Shown: positions 23,755 through 35,342 of the stretch, one piece after another | Numbering within the stretch: the first letter of the stretch is position 1 | Layout of the letters: every line of letters starts with the position of its first letter | Origin: Nereocystis luetkeana | Taxonomy: Eukaryota > Sar > Phaeophyceae > Laminariales > Laminariaceae | Length of the DNA: 64,000 nucleotides | Direction: 5' to 3' | NCBI GenBank assembly: GCA_031213475.1 | Contig: JARUPZ010000036.1 | Location: forward strand, 2,790,001-2,854,000 | The notes under the pieces: model-generated | What the model was told of the DNA's origin: nothing | What the model saw: the letters and a program-made list of their open reading frames with translations, nothing else | Databases searched by the model: none | Made by a program: the position numbers and the translations under genes

Positions 23755-24750
23755 CCCTTTGCTCTCAGCGCAACTCGGCGTTTCTCAGACGTATTGTTTT
23801 GCGTTGTACGTGCTAGCGCTAGATGAAGGTCACGTCACGGGACGAAACTGCCTCATCAGAATCCCTGACACCGACTGTGTCGGGGGCGGCCTCGGGCGTG
23901 CTTGCGCCGTGATCGGGCTGCCGGCTGGTCGGTTGTGAGTACATCAGCTGTGAGTTGGACCAGTTGAGAGGTCGATCCTTGGTTTATAACAGTCCCCGCG
24001 CCCTCGCTGCCGGCAGTAGAGTGGCCGATCCTTGCTTTTTGTCACAGTCTCCTGGCCAAAGCGTTCGGTTGATGACCTACCTTTGCCCCGTCAGGCCTAC
24101 CTTTCTTTGCCCCGTCAACTCTTCTTCTATAATGTACTAGTCTTGAGCATTGGGACGTCGTTGACGGCTGTCCGTCAAGGGGCGAACGTACCGTCAACCG
24201 AGATCTATGCTCGCTAGTAGTAGTGACGGTAAATATAATACGTTCAGGATCCCAGCACCAATATTGGGCCTCTCCTCCTTTGACCGGAACGAACGGGAGA
24301 AGCTGCAAGAGTGTGGCCAATGTGGGCTGAGGAAACCGGTCTCATGCTCCGCCGTTCTTTGTGCGACGAGGGCTGGGCGTTCAAGAAACGAGTGTCGAAA
24401 TTCCGATTCGTTCGGCCTAGTAGTGTGAAAGCAAGTGTTTCGGGCAAAAGGGTTCAGATTGGTAGCCCAGCATATCATATGATCGCGAAACGAACGTCAC
24501 GAGCGTCTTCGGCTGCCGTGCACACCGGGCGACCAGACTCCATACGACAGAGAGGACGGCTTATTTAGTGTCGACCGAAATCTACGAGGCTACGCCGCGG
24601 GACGAGCGGTACGGCGGTGAAGGTGGAACGGTGTCTACGAAAACTAGTTTATACGCACAGCAGCACTGGCGGGCAGTGTCACATGCGTCATGGAGGTTTG
24701 CTTGTATTGTGAAGGCGTTTTATATTATTTGGAACTGCCAGGAAAAGAAG
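23755..24750 (+). repeat. Long dispersed repeat RL, copy 2
   Basis: Direct-orientation partner of 20,270-21,560, without the SINE. Part of it recurs a third time at 24,935-25,160. No coding motif was recognised. Confidence 0.75.
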
Positions 24751-24934
24751 AAAACGTTAGGCACGAGTATATCTATGCCTGTATGTGCCCATTACACGCT
24801 CACTCTGCAACATGTTTCGTTGCTGGCCCTCGAGGGTATGCTTATACCTTTCCTCGTCGTGCCTACTACTGCTGTAGAGACGGCCTTTGCGACGCTCGCG
24901 CAGTGCCCAGATGGGGTGCGAGAAAAATCTCAAA

Positions 24935-25160
24935 TACGTCAGCTGTGAGTTGTACCAAATAAATGCATGAGCGGTAGATACTGAGTTCCGTGGACCAGTC
25001 GAGTGGTCGATACTGAGTTCCGTGGACCTGTCGAGTGATCGATACCCAATTCTGAAAGCTACCAGTACGTGATTTCTCACATATTTCGTTTGACAGCCTA
25101 CCTTGGCCCCGTCAGGACTGCCTTTGGCGCGTCAACACGCCATTTATTTGAAGTACTGTT
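24935..25160 (+). repeat. Repeat RL, partial copy 3
   Basis: Shares 'acgtcagctgtgagttg.acca', a 'gtggtcgata' block (itself repeated twice here) and 'gccccgtcagg.ctgcctttg.c.cgtcaac' with 23,940-24,115. Confidence 0.6.
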
Positions 25161-25179
25161 GTTCATGGCCACTGCGGCT

Positions 25180-25545
25180 GCTCCTGCCGCTGTTACGCCG
25201 CTGCTCTGGTGCTGCTGCTATGTACGTGCTACTACTACTGCTGTGCTGTTTTACTGCTTCTACCGCTCTTGCTATGTCTGCGATATTTGTGTTGCTGCCG
25301 GCCTCCGTGAGCATGGCTATTGTGCAAGTCACCACCAGGTAACCTCTCGGTGATGTATCACCGCATCTTCGAGCTGAAATACTGATTAACCTTCTTCGGA
25401 AGCTGGACGAGTACCGTCTCGTGATTGATAGTTTGTTCGGCATCTCGGTGGAGGTCTCGTGTCAGCGTGGGGTTCGTACGATGTGTACCTGTGCGCTATG
25501 CTACTGCTTCTGCTTGCTGCTGCTGAGCTTCCTGCTCCAACGTAA
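25180..25545. repeat. CTG/CTA-rich tract
   Basis: Clusters of CTG, CTA and GCT triplets on the plus strand at 25,180-25,260 and 25,500-25,540. Probably degenerate microsatellite; no gene seen. Confidence 0.5.
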
Positions 25546-25974
25546 TCGCCGGCGCTCAGTACCGTCAATTTGCTCCGTCGACTGCTGCCGGTCAACAAAC
25601 TGTTTTGACACTAAACTCACACGAAGTATACAGTACCGACGCCGAGCGTATCATACGTCGTACTTTGCAGTGCCGCCTGCTTCAGAATTCTGTACGAACG
25701 AGGTATGCGTTGTCGTGTCCGATCGCGGATGTTTTCTCTGTTTTTCTCTTGTGTTTGCAGCGTTTTCTTTATTCTCCTTCACAATTGTTTTTTATTATGC
25801 ACTACTTGGCAATACTGTCGCAATAACAGCCTATAGTTTCATATCCGTACGCCTCCAACCAATAATCCGGGTATGCGCGGAGCTGCCGGCAGGCGTCAGC
25901 CTGCCGCGGTGAAGCCCCCCTTGTATATATATATTTAATATACCAGGCATAATATATAAATATGCACAGGGCGC

Positions 25975-27178
25975 TTCTCTCCGCGGGCGACCTACGGCGT
26001 CCGCTACGCTCGCTCAGGAATGAAAAGCACATGAAATTATGCGAAGCGGACAGACGTCCATGATTGAATGTAGTTTTTTTATGATTGTAGTTGCAAACTG
26101 GTGACTTGAGGATGACAAGGGTCGCGCCGACATGCTTCAGGAATAATAAGCTCAGACGCCACATAGGCTTTGCGTCCCAAGGGATTCCTCCCGCTACGCT
26201 CGCTCACGAGGAGGAAGAATGGAACGAAACACAGACAGTCCAAACAATTAGGTGCAAAAAGGCCATTTGCAAATTCCAACAGATCCATGCTCCATCTGGG
26301 AAAACAACTCGGGCGACGCATGCCGTACCCAGGTGAGGGAATTATTTTCTTCTTTGGGCATGCTGTATCCACGAAAGAGAAAGCCCAGCACGGTCCAGCA
26401 ACACCGCCAAAATGAAACCGAAAGTTTCGGAAATAAAATAATTTCGCCGTCACCTCTGATACACGAATTGCCTGTCTGATTAGAACACCTTGCACCAGTC
26501 AAAAATAATCAAATCGAAAAGCAGTGCTTCTCTCTCTGCCTCGTACGCCGCCCGCCCCTCTCGCGACCACCTCGCGACAGATTCGGTCCGGGTCAATATT
26601 TCCTCCCTCTCTGTCACAGTGAGCCCCGTCGCCCGCCTCGCGTGAATCACGTGACTCGTTCGCCAGCTCGACAATGTTGGTGCCACGACTGCGTTGCTCT
26701 CTCTGTGGACTTAAGCTTGGTCACCCAAACTATGCACCGCTTGAATGTTATTTTGCTATCACGAATGACCCTTATAGACTCACATAATATATGTTCTTAT
26801 TCTGCTATCCAATTCCACAGGTGGAGGCCAGACAGAGCCCATCCATGCTTCCATCGTGGCTCGAGGCACACGTGACACCTAGCCACGAAAACGGAGACCG
26901 CGCTCGTTGCAACCCCACCCTATCCGTCAGCACCCGCTGACACCCTCGACGACGCCGGGCTTGCCCACGATTCTGTGCTCTCAGTACACGCACGCAAACA
27001 AAACGAAAGAAGATAGAGGAAAAAAAAACTGAAAGTGCCAAAAAAATGGAGAAAACAAAGAACCGCTGGAAAGGTGCGGCAAGTATTCGAAGGATGCGTT
27101 GTCCAGGTGGGAGCTCGTAGAGGCCAAGGATGTACCAGCCGGGAACGCTCAGAAAGTGACATATATATCTGTAAGTAG
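25975..27178 (+). repeat. Tandem ~1.15-kb repeat, unit 1
   Basis: Shares order and sequence with 27,179-28,310: 'cgctacgctcgctca', 'aagcggacag.cgtccatgattgaat', 'catgcttcagga', 'gaacaccttgcacc.gtca', 'cgtacgccgcccgcccctctcgcgaccacctcgc', 'ggtggaggccagac', 'cagcacccgctgac', and an A-rich end 'gagaaaacaaa.aaccgctggaaag'. The offset drifts from 1,219 to 1,131 bp because of indels. Minus-strand frames in the two units keep short similar peptides (AYVASEL, VTGARCSNQ), but no domain is recognised. Confidence 0.85.
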
Positions 27179-28310
27179 TTTCAAGGCGGTTCGCTCCGCG
27201 AGTGGCCTACGCCGCCCGCTACACTTGTTCACGAAGGAGAAACACATCAAAATTACTATGGTAAGCGGACAGAGGTCCATGATTGAATATAGTTTCATCA
27301 TGATCGATCGTAGTTGCACACTGGTCACTTGATAATGCCAAGAGTCCTGCCGCCATGCTTCAGGAGAAAACAGCTCGGACGCCACATACGCTTCGCGTTG
27401 CGGGCGGTTGTCGGACGTACGTCGCCCTCTACGCTCGCTCGCATGCCGTACGTACGTACATACCCGAGATAGGATAAGCCTTCCCCTCTTTTGATATGCT
27501 TGCTGTATGTACTGCTGTACGAACGAGAAAGCACAGCACGGCATAGCAAACCAAAACAATTGGGGGAAAACATAACCCCGTGCCCTCATGATTTGATTTT
27601 CTGTCTTCTGATTGGAACACCTTGCACCGGTCACAAGAAGTAATGATTGTACATCAGAGCTTCTCTCTAAGCATCGTACGCCGCCCGCCCCTCTCGCGAC
27701 CACCTCGCCACCGATTATGCCCGGGTAAAGTTGTCCTCACTCTCTGTCACAGTGAGCCCAGTCGCTCGCGCCGCGTTGAGCCCGGTGCCCACTGTGGCCG
27801 TCGTTCGCCAGCTCGACAACGTTGTTATTCACATTGTGTACCTCCCTCTGTGATTTTTACCCCGGTCGCGAAAAATCAGCACCGCTTGAATATTATCTTG
27901 CAATTATGAATGACCTTTAGAACTCGTACGTACCCTATCAAAAATCACAAATGGAGGCCAGACAAAGCCCATTCATGCATCCCGCGTTTCGAGGTACGCG
28001 CCACGCCTAGGCACGAACTGGGCAACCGCGCTCCTTGCACCCCCGCCTCTACCCGCCAGCACCCGCTGACACTCGCGACGGCGCCGGGTTCACCCGCGGT
28101 GCCGTACTCGCAGTACACACACGGACACGAAACTAAAGAAGAAAAAAAGAAGAGACCACCGAGAGTGCCAAGGGAAAGGGAGAAAACAAAAACCCGCTGG
28201 AAAGCTCCGGGAAGTAATGAAGGGGGGCGGTTTAGAAGTGGGAGCTCTGAGAGACCAGGGATGTACCAACCGAGCACGCTCAGGAATGGATATCTAAGTA
28301 AGTAATTTTG
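27179..28310 (+). repeat. Tandem ~1.15-kb repeat, unit 2
   Basis: Partner of 25,975-27,178. Both units end near a 'taagtaa'-like sequence and begin after it. The 184-codon minus frame at 27,149-27,703 lies inside this unit and crosses the unit boundary. It is not supported as a gene. Confidence 0.85.
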
Positions 28311-29073
28311 CTTCCTATGTATTTTACGTACGTATACAACTCGTACAAATACCGTCTCGTTTCAGGTCTCCAGTATAAAAAAAAAGCGAGATATGGCATA
28401 TATATATAAGATATGGCATATAAGTCGCCGAGGCGAAATAACAAAACATAACCCAAATTCGGGAAAAAAACAACTAACAACGCGACACGCGATCTACTAT
28501 TTGCTACGTCACTGGGATTCGAGCCGTTCTGCCGTTTTCATTGTTTCTGTTCTTGAAAAGAGAAGTAAAAGAGCAACTCGCTATAATACTCGTCGAAGCT
28601 ATCGCGGCCTTGGCTCGTGAAAGAGAGCAGATATAATACGCGATCTAGGTCTACGTGTGATGCCGACGACGCCACGTTCTAGAATGTACCTGGGTATAGG
28701 CTGATGATCGGACAGCAAACGGGGCAGTCTGGGGCAGCACCCACTACTCTGTTGTAGTCACAGAGTTTGATATACTATCTTGATTCCCACTTTCCTGGCT
28801 CTCAGAGTGTTCTCAGAGCAGGGGGGTTCCATATAAGTTCTTTGTTGGATGTATTTCATCAGAAGCCCGCCTCCTCGACCAGAGAGGGGAAACGAGACCG
28901 TGAATACCACGACGGAATGGAACGACGGAGACGGACACACACACACAATTACACACACCACACACAATTACACCGCTGCAAACAAAAGGTAAACTACCAT
29001 ATTATTATATATGCATACATTGGAGACATTGCTTGACAGACAACCTGAGCGATGCAAACACTCATTAAAAAAA
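28311..29073. other. Intergenic, no gene recognised
   Basis: A short (AC)n stretch lies at about 28,932-28,970. Frames have no motifs. Confidence 0.4.
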
Positions 29074-29281
29074 ACTTACAAGGTTCCCCTTCGGAATGCG
29101 GGTAAGGTGAAATCCCGCGGGCGTCGCAAGGCGAAGGGAGTCACAGGTAACACGAGTATTCTGTTGTTATTGGCGGAAACACGAGCGTATTGCAAGATAG
29201 AAAGAGTAAGAAGAGTAGTCAGCAGGAACCAGGTACTATCCTTTCTGCGGCGAATACCTCACTACTGTCATGGCGCTTGAT
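29074..29281 (+). repeat. Dispersed repeat RT1, copy 1 (left part)
   Basis: Aligns with 55,339-55,575. Shared blocks: 'aaggttccccttcggaatg', 'gcgtcgcaaggc', 'gtcaca.gtaacac', 'ggcggaaac', 'gtcagcaggaac..agtact' and 'tttctg.gg'. The right part of the same family follows at 29,690-29,885. Confidence 0.7.
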
Positions 29282-29689
29282 AGGGGAAGAACACAGTGGT
29301 GCCGATGCTGGCCAGGGCATTCTTCTTCTTTGTATATTTCTTCTTGATGTTTATCATATTCAATATGAAGAGATCCGAAAGGGCACAGGAACAGAGGGCG
29401 ACAGGGGGGGGGAGTCGAGTGCCAGATTGCCCCCTGAAGAATGTATCTTCATGCACATACAGTATTTTAGATGTTTGCGTTACTAGCACGTCACATGATG
29501 CTTTCATACTCGTAGTAAGTACGTATCTACCTGTCTCCTCGTACTGATACAGTCTACGGAGACGTTTCCGTTATTAACACGCCAGGTGCGCCGATACTGT
29601 TACGTATCGCACCGCTTGTTAGCTACTACTGGTACGCGATAGATACGATCGCACTACTGCAACCATATGGGTTGACTACTGCACTGCTA

Positions 29690-29885
29690 CTATACACCAC
29701 TACCACTACTACGCAGATGTAGCCAAGTAGAAGAAGCTTGCACTGTACGAAGTACCACCCGGTACTCCCTCCTTCTACGACTACTATTAATAGTTTTACT
29801 ACTACTCCTAAGTACTACTGCTGGAGCACGACAAACGCTCTCTCATACAAACCAGACCATCTGATGGAAAACAGAGAGGACAAAC
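29690..29885 (+). repeat. Dispersed repeat RT1, copy 1 (right part)
   Basis: TAC-rich segment with 'cgcagatgtagccaagtagaag', 'agtactactgct.gagca.gac' and 'ctcatacaa.ccagac' blocks. These recur at 55,575-55,765 and partly at 55,920-56,000. TAC triplets here are scattered, whereas the 55-56-kb copy leads into a 340-bp pure TAC array. Confidence 0.6.
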
Positions 29886-30504
29886 TACTGCTGCTATTAA
29901 ACACTCTGAAATTCTAACTTTTTTTCAACGGCAGCGTAGCGTGCATGCGGTAGCATGGGTCGGGGGCATAACAACGATACTGATACTGAAAAAAACACCA
30001 CTCATTACCACTATACTACGCAGATACCTCGATATATATTTTTACCATTCTTTTGATAAATAAAATGAGGAAGCAGCATGCATGCTACAAAATACTAATA
30101 CAATAAATCCTACGACTACCAGTAATTTTGTATGTACAGGATACGTATGATATACCAGGTATGATATACGGCTGAGGGCATCTACCTCTATTGGCCAAGT
30201 AGAAGCAGCATGCAGAGAGACAGCAACAAAAGCAACAGCGGACACACGGCAGTTGCTACTACTCAGAGTGCAGGCACTGCTACTACTACGGCTATTGGAC
30301 AAGCATCAACAGAAAATAGCATGGACTCGGTACCATGGGCTACTATTATTAATAATATGAATTCTACCCCCACAACTACTAGGATCGATTGGTTAAGGAA
30401 CGCCTACTCCAAACCGTCTCGGTGACTACACAGGTCGCATTTGGAGGAGGGTATCGCGATTTAGACTCTATCTTAGGGGTCGTCAGGTGTGGAGAAGGAG
30501 CAGG
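29886..30504. other. Intergenic, no gene recognised
   Basis: TAC-rich, with some RT1-like scraps near 30,190-30,260. No gene recognised. Confidence 0.4.
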
Positions 30505-30592
30505 GGGGGGGAAGGGGTATACTCGATAGGAAATATGTACTCGATATCATGCATGGCCGTAGTCGTATGACCATAGACCCTCGCATCCCTAC
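30505..30592 (+). repeat. ~85-bp inverted repeat RI, copy 1
   Basis: Matches the reverse complement of 34,556-34,645 with few changes: G run, 'tactcgatagga', 'atgtactcgat', 'catgcatggccgt.gtcgtatg' and 'accatagaccctcgcatc'. Contains the internal palindrome CATGCATG and twin TACTCGAT repeats. Confidence 0.8.
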
Positions 30593-31204
30593 AATGCCGG
30601 GACGGAGCATGTCGGGTTTTCACCGACCACGCAGACATTGCTTGCACCAAGCGCGAAGCGCCGTGAGATGTCCGGCGAGTCGCATGAAGGGTGAGCTGCA
30701 TCCTACTAAGAACCGCTTGTGAGGCGGACTTGCATATGGATGACAGCTTCAATGAGTTAGTTGTTTTATTTTCAAGTGTAGGCAATTCCAGAGACAGCAA
30801 TGCGAGTACTATGTAACTACCTCTTGCGTGCCTTACCTTGAACACTACGTGATACAAACATTCCCAATAATTGTGCGGAGTAAAGGTTGTTCACCTCGCA
30901 CATACGATCTAACTCGACAACCAGCTGTGGGCGACCGCCAAAAAAAACAAAAAAAAACGGTACCCTGGTTGTCTAGCTCACGTAGTGAGCGGCATGTTTT
31001 ACAGTGTCGTTGCCAACCGACGCCAACCCAACCTATATAAAATAGGGGGCGGGGGGGGGGAGGACAGACCCACACCGATGGCGTGGGGATGAAGCTTGGG
31101 TGCGGCTTAGGATTCAAGAACATAAAGTAACGAGAGTATGCATTTAGATGTAGGAGGCAGCAAAGACAACACACAGAGTATTGTAGCTAAGCGGATGATG
31201 TGTT
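30593..31204. other. Intergenic, no gene recognised
   Basis: Contains a 'cctatataaaata' sequence followed by a G-rich run (31,031-31,061). No frame with a motif. Confidence 0.4.
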
Positions 31205-32016
31205 CGGGTTTTCGAGGATAACCAGGGGGCCATAGCGTTGGCTGAGAACCCTCTTAGTTCTGCGCGGAGTAAGCATATGGACGTGCGTTTTCATTTTGTC
31301 AGAGAGCTAATTTGCACGATCGACATTCAGTTCGTAGCGTCGGAAAAGCAGCCCGCGGATATTTTGACGAAATCCATCGCTGCGACCCATTTCAAGTCTC
31401 CTCGCAGGTTCTTGTTGAATCTGCCTTAGGATGGTGAATATGGGGGTATTGTATGAGCATTAGTCGATTCGATGAGTACCATGTTTGAGTGATGCGAGGA
31501 ATAATTTGTCAGGTCGCTGACCCTGCGCTACTTTGAGGGGCATGGGGGAGTAGGGCACCGCTTGGCAGTTTATTTTCTGGCCATGGTTATCGTTTGGAAT
31601 GCGGCCGTTGCTCAATTGCAATGGTTTGGAGTATATGTGTTATACACGGGGTTTTGACCCGGTGGCCGGGTTTCCTCCTGCGGGACTGTCGTTGGCTGTT
31701 CTTAGGTCCTAACAAGTCTTGAATGTCTCTTCGGTCTCGTCTCTGCTGTGAAGAGCCAGGGACGGTATTCGTTTGGATCGTTCCAGCAGCGACGGTTACA
31801 AGTTGTAGAGGGTTGCGTATGTCTTCGCAGGCGTTATTGTGAATTTTGCCTTGTGTTCATGAAGAGAGTTCGAGCACTCCGTTCTCCGTTCTCCGCTCCG
31901 AGCTGCGAGCTAGGCTCCGTTCTCTCTCTCCTCTTCTGTCCTCCAATACAACGACTATAAATAATCTCATCAGACCACGTGGTGGTCAGGGCATCCAGGT
32001 TTGGATTCTACGAACA
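31205..32016 (+). mobile_element. Ty1/copia-type retroelement fossil (RNase H end and presumed 3' LTR)
   Basis: From 31,205 to 31,430 the plus strand encodes the end of a copia RNase H domain, including the diagnostic SARSKHMDVRFHFVREL block (family wording 'aRSKHidvryHfvRe') and an ADILTK motif. A purine-rich stretch 'gaatatggggg' at 31,437-31,446 fits a polypurine tract. The following ~567 bp, from TGTATG at about 31,450 to ACGAACA at about 32,016, would be the 3' LTR by position. The 5' LTR, gag, integrase and RT are not seen next to it. It is a broken remnant; age cannot be judged without the partner LTR. Confidence 0.7.
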
Positions 32017-33296
32017 CGAGATAGACCCCCCGCCATATCAAGCCGAATGCATGCTATAATATATTATTATAGAGGTGAGCCTACTACTTTCTGGATATAT
32101 ATGCCCATTTGACAATTATTATTGTGTGCCCCCAGTCACGAGCTAACATTGAGAAACACGACAGTACATCCCGGTGAGCAGTAGATATCCTCTTCCTTGT
32201 TTTTTTGCGTCACGGACGAATAATACCCAGCGGAACCCCAATGCCCTTAGGGAATTCCGCTGGTTAGAAACTGTTATATTTTGTTACCCCTATCCCTCGC
32301 GGGTAAGTACGCATTCAGATACAGTAGTGCTTCCAGCGATTCGCTTCGAGCGTCGCCAAAGCCCATTGGACAACACCAGCTCCAGGAACTCCAAACATAT
32401 TTCGACGTCTACAGGTACAATTACCCAAACCAGAACAGACGGTGCACAGATACATGTGTGAACGTACGTGTGGCTACAACCGTAGTTATTCAGCTACACC
32501 GTAGGAAATGCAAGCGTCTACTCACGCACCCATACAACGTAGCGGAGTATGTGCTGGCTTCACGATGCTGCCGGATGGAGTTTACACCACTGTACACTCC
32601 AAGGCTGACGGAACCGTAGACCATGTTATGGGTGGGTGTCGTATTGCGTCGAGGTTCATCTATCAGGCAAGATCCAACGGGAAGCTGCCGGGCGTAACGG
32701 AAAAAAAAACAACACAAGAACACCGTACGTAACATCATGAACCCTATTGTAGAAACGGCACAAAGACACCCCTGGTGCCGGGTGCACTGCATGGGTGCAC
32801 CCAATGTTTTCTTACACTCCTCATGCGGGGAACTCGATAAGGCTGCTGTGTCCTCTCCACGGGCGACTATTATAACGATCAGCCACTCCGTATAGATTAC
32901 TGGCTATTGCTGGGTAGCATGGTAAATACTTCATACCCGGAACCTGACCTGGAGTGAATCGTTGCCACTGCATTCCGAGTGTGGTACAGCGGTAGATACT
33001 GAAGTTGATCGTAAAGGTTTCGAAACGTGTACCAAGAACATGTCTAGTTGTCGACGGGCAATTGGGTCCTTAGTTCAGAAACCCGTTTTAAAAAAGAGGA
33101 CAAATGACATGGGCCAGGAATGGCCACCTTGTGCTATTCAAATACGCGTCCCAAATAAAATATCCAAGAGCCTTGGTACGGTAGGGAGGGTACCTAACGC
33201 TTCTCCGGCCATCCCATGCCTCTCGTCGAAACTAAACTGAACTTCCCTCACGAAATTCTCTAAGCGCCCGCCCTCTCAGAAAAAAATGTAACTGAT
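32017..33296. other. Intergenic, no gene recognised
   Basis: Frames of up to 112 codons have no motifs. No repeat partner was recognised inside this window. Confidence 0.4.
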
Positions 33297-33552
33297 AACG
33301 AGTTCCACGATAGAGGTAGCATTTTTTCGCTAAAAAAGTTTATGAACGACGGGGTTCCTTAACCCGAAATCGTCTGAATTCCGATCTTGTTTTTGAAGAA
33401 ACGACGGCTTTGTATACTTGAGCCGTGGGAATATTCATCGGGGATGCAACTCGATGTTTTTGCTCAGGTCGGCTTTCAAGCGAGCTATACAGCTCCTTAT
33501 GTGAGGTAGGTGCCTCTCAGACATTTTTGCGTAAACCTCTATGTCGTGTAAA
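33297..33552 (+). mobile_element. ~255-bp terminal-inverted-repeat element (TIR2), copy 1
   Basis: One of four copies in the window. The left end reads 'agttccacgatagaggtag' and the right end is its diverged inverse ('aacctctatgtcgtg'). Internally it shares 'gacggggttccttaac', a 'tcgtc.gaattcc' block and 'tatacttg.gc..tgggaatattcatcgg.gatgcaactcga'. This is the most diverged copy. No coding capacity. Confidence 0.75.
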
Positions 33553-34555
33553 TGAGTTTTTTATGATACGTGGGCTTCTGTAACAAGAGAAACTGAGCTT
33601 GTTCAAGGGTAGATGCGATTTAGGAACGCGTGCAGCATGCATTGGCAACACCGATTCCTATACGCCCAAGTGAACCACTAAAAGAGGGGGATCGTAGACA
33701 AGTGCGTGAGCACCGCTAGACGTACGAGCACCGCTCCGCGTCGCCTCGTACTGCATACGACGAGGTGACGACGACGGCTCCGAAAGACAGGCCGAAACCG
33801 TCGAGACATACCAACTACAAACACACCTCGACACTAGTAACGTTTCAAAAACAAGCCCAGCACAAAACCACCAGACTGGCAACCGACACGTGCGACAACA
33901 TAAGAGGTAGGGCCTGAATTTACTAAGGTTCTCACCTTCACAAGCGGAGCCCAATACTACCTCGCCCGAAAACGTATTAGAAAACTAAAATATCTATTGC
34001 GCAGGGTCAACAACGTCCATGGGCTTCTAAACATAGAATGAAAGGGATTCCCAAGAGATGGGTTGTCCGTCAGCTAGAAGCTCCGTCAGAGGTGAATAAC
34101 AGTTTCGGCTAGACATGTGCTGTCCGTCTATTCGTCGTGGCTAGGTTCAACTCTCGCCCTTCTGCTGTCGCTCTAGCATCCCATGCGAATATCTTAGCGG
34201 AAGACCCGCGCTAGGATAGGACAAGACTTATTGCGCATTTTTGGCCGAGAAGTTTCTGGAAGACGAGACGTTTGTACTGAAGATCACAACCGGTGTCATC
34301 TCAGTTGTGTTATATCACGAAAAACTCGATAATCCTTTCAGGACGAGGGATTGGTTGTTCATCGGGTTCTGCATACATCGTGCGTGCATTATATATATAT
34401 ATATATATCAATATCATGTTGGAAGAACCAGAACGCCTGTTTTGGGGGCGGGTATATAAGGATGTTCCCAAGCCAGGCGCCCCATAAACATTTCGGCGCT
34501 ATCCATTACCGGAGCCTATTCTCTCACCCAAATAATACGTAAATCGCCCCCCTCC
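33553..34555. other. Intergenic, no gene recognised
   Basis: A 98-codon minus frame (33,658-33,954) includes a hydrophobic stretch but no known motif. A plus frame at 34,241-34,400 (AEKFLEDETFVLKITTG) has a protein-like composition, but it runs into an (AT)n tract and could not be assigned. Confidence 0.35.
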
Positions 34556-34645
34556 CGATGCGAGGGTCTATGGTCATACGACCACGGCCATGCATGACAT
34601 CGAGTACATCTCTCCTATCGAGTACCCCCCCCCCCCCCCTCCCGA
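34556..34645 (-). repeat. ~85-bp inverted repeat RI, copy 2
   Basis: Inverted partner of 30,505-30,592, about 4 kb away. Confidence 0.8.
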
Positions 34646-34696
34646 ACCACTGCGAATACGTTTCAATACCGCCAACAGACCACCACTTCGGTGACT

Positions 34697-34880
34697 CTAC
34701 AGTTTGCCTGACATATGTGGGCGTTCTCCCGGGTCCCACGTAAGGTTGAAGGAGATGCCCGCTGCTCGAGAAAGTCCTTGCTGGAGCGATATCGGTTTGC
34801 CTTTCCGACGTTTCTTTCGGCGCCTGTACAGCCTGGCATCCATGTCTGAGTATAGGGACTCGCCATAGACCCCAGATCGC
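34697..34880 (-). CDS. Candidate terminal exon of unknown gene
   Basis: A minus-strand frame has a protein-like stretch (RLYRRRKKRRKGKPISLQQG, then a segment ending ERPHMSGKL and a stop at 34,697). A plausible acceptor, 'gatgccag', lies at its upstream side near 34,836. No family is recognised, and overlapping frames on both strands are also open. Weak support. Confidence 0.25.
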
Positions 34881-35342
34881 TGTCCCCCAGGCTCCGACGT
34901 ACTCCTTCTGCCAGCCAAAAACCCTCGTAAATCTGATACCGGTGTATCGTTTCTCTGAATGTGCAGATCCGCCGTCGACCGAGAGCGCTATTCACCACGC
35001 ACCAAAGTACTCCTTCTGCCAGTTGACACAGCGCTCGTCACACGTTTTCGCGATGGCCTGTGGCATTGCATTCGCGCATCGGGGGCACATAGGTGACACG
35101 CATTCAACCTACAACACACACAAACCCCAAAAGGAACGGTGTGTACAGGCGAGGACTGAAACAATGAGAGCACGGCCGGGGTCCGAGTTCACGAAAGAAC
35201 GTACGCAGACTAGAGCTTCCGCAATACTCACAGGGATCGTTGGCTTGCATACATATAGGTCTCGCTGCCGATTGTTTCGCACTACTACTCATGACCTTGT
35301 TCGAATATTGATAGTACGTATTCCCGCACGGGAGGCCCGAGT

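Noticed and set aside
27149-27703. 184-codon minus-strand frame
   Set aside because: It lies in the 1.15-kb tandem repeat and spans the unit border. The sister unit does not keep the frame, and no domain is visible.
31020-31065. TATA-like 'cctatataaaata' before a G-rich run
   Set aside because: No gene follows; AT-rich matches of this kind are common in the window.
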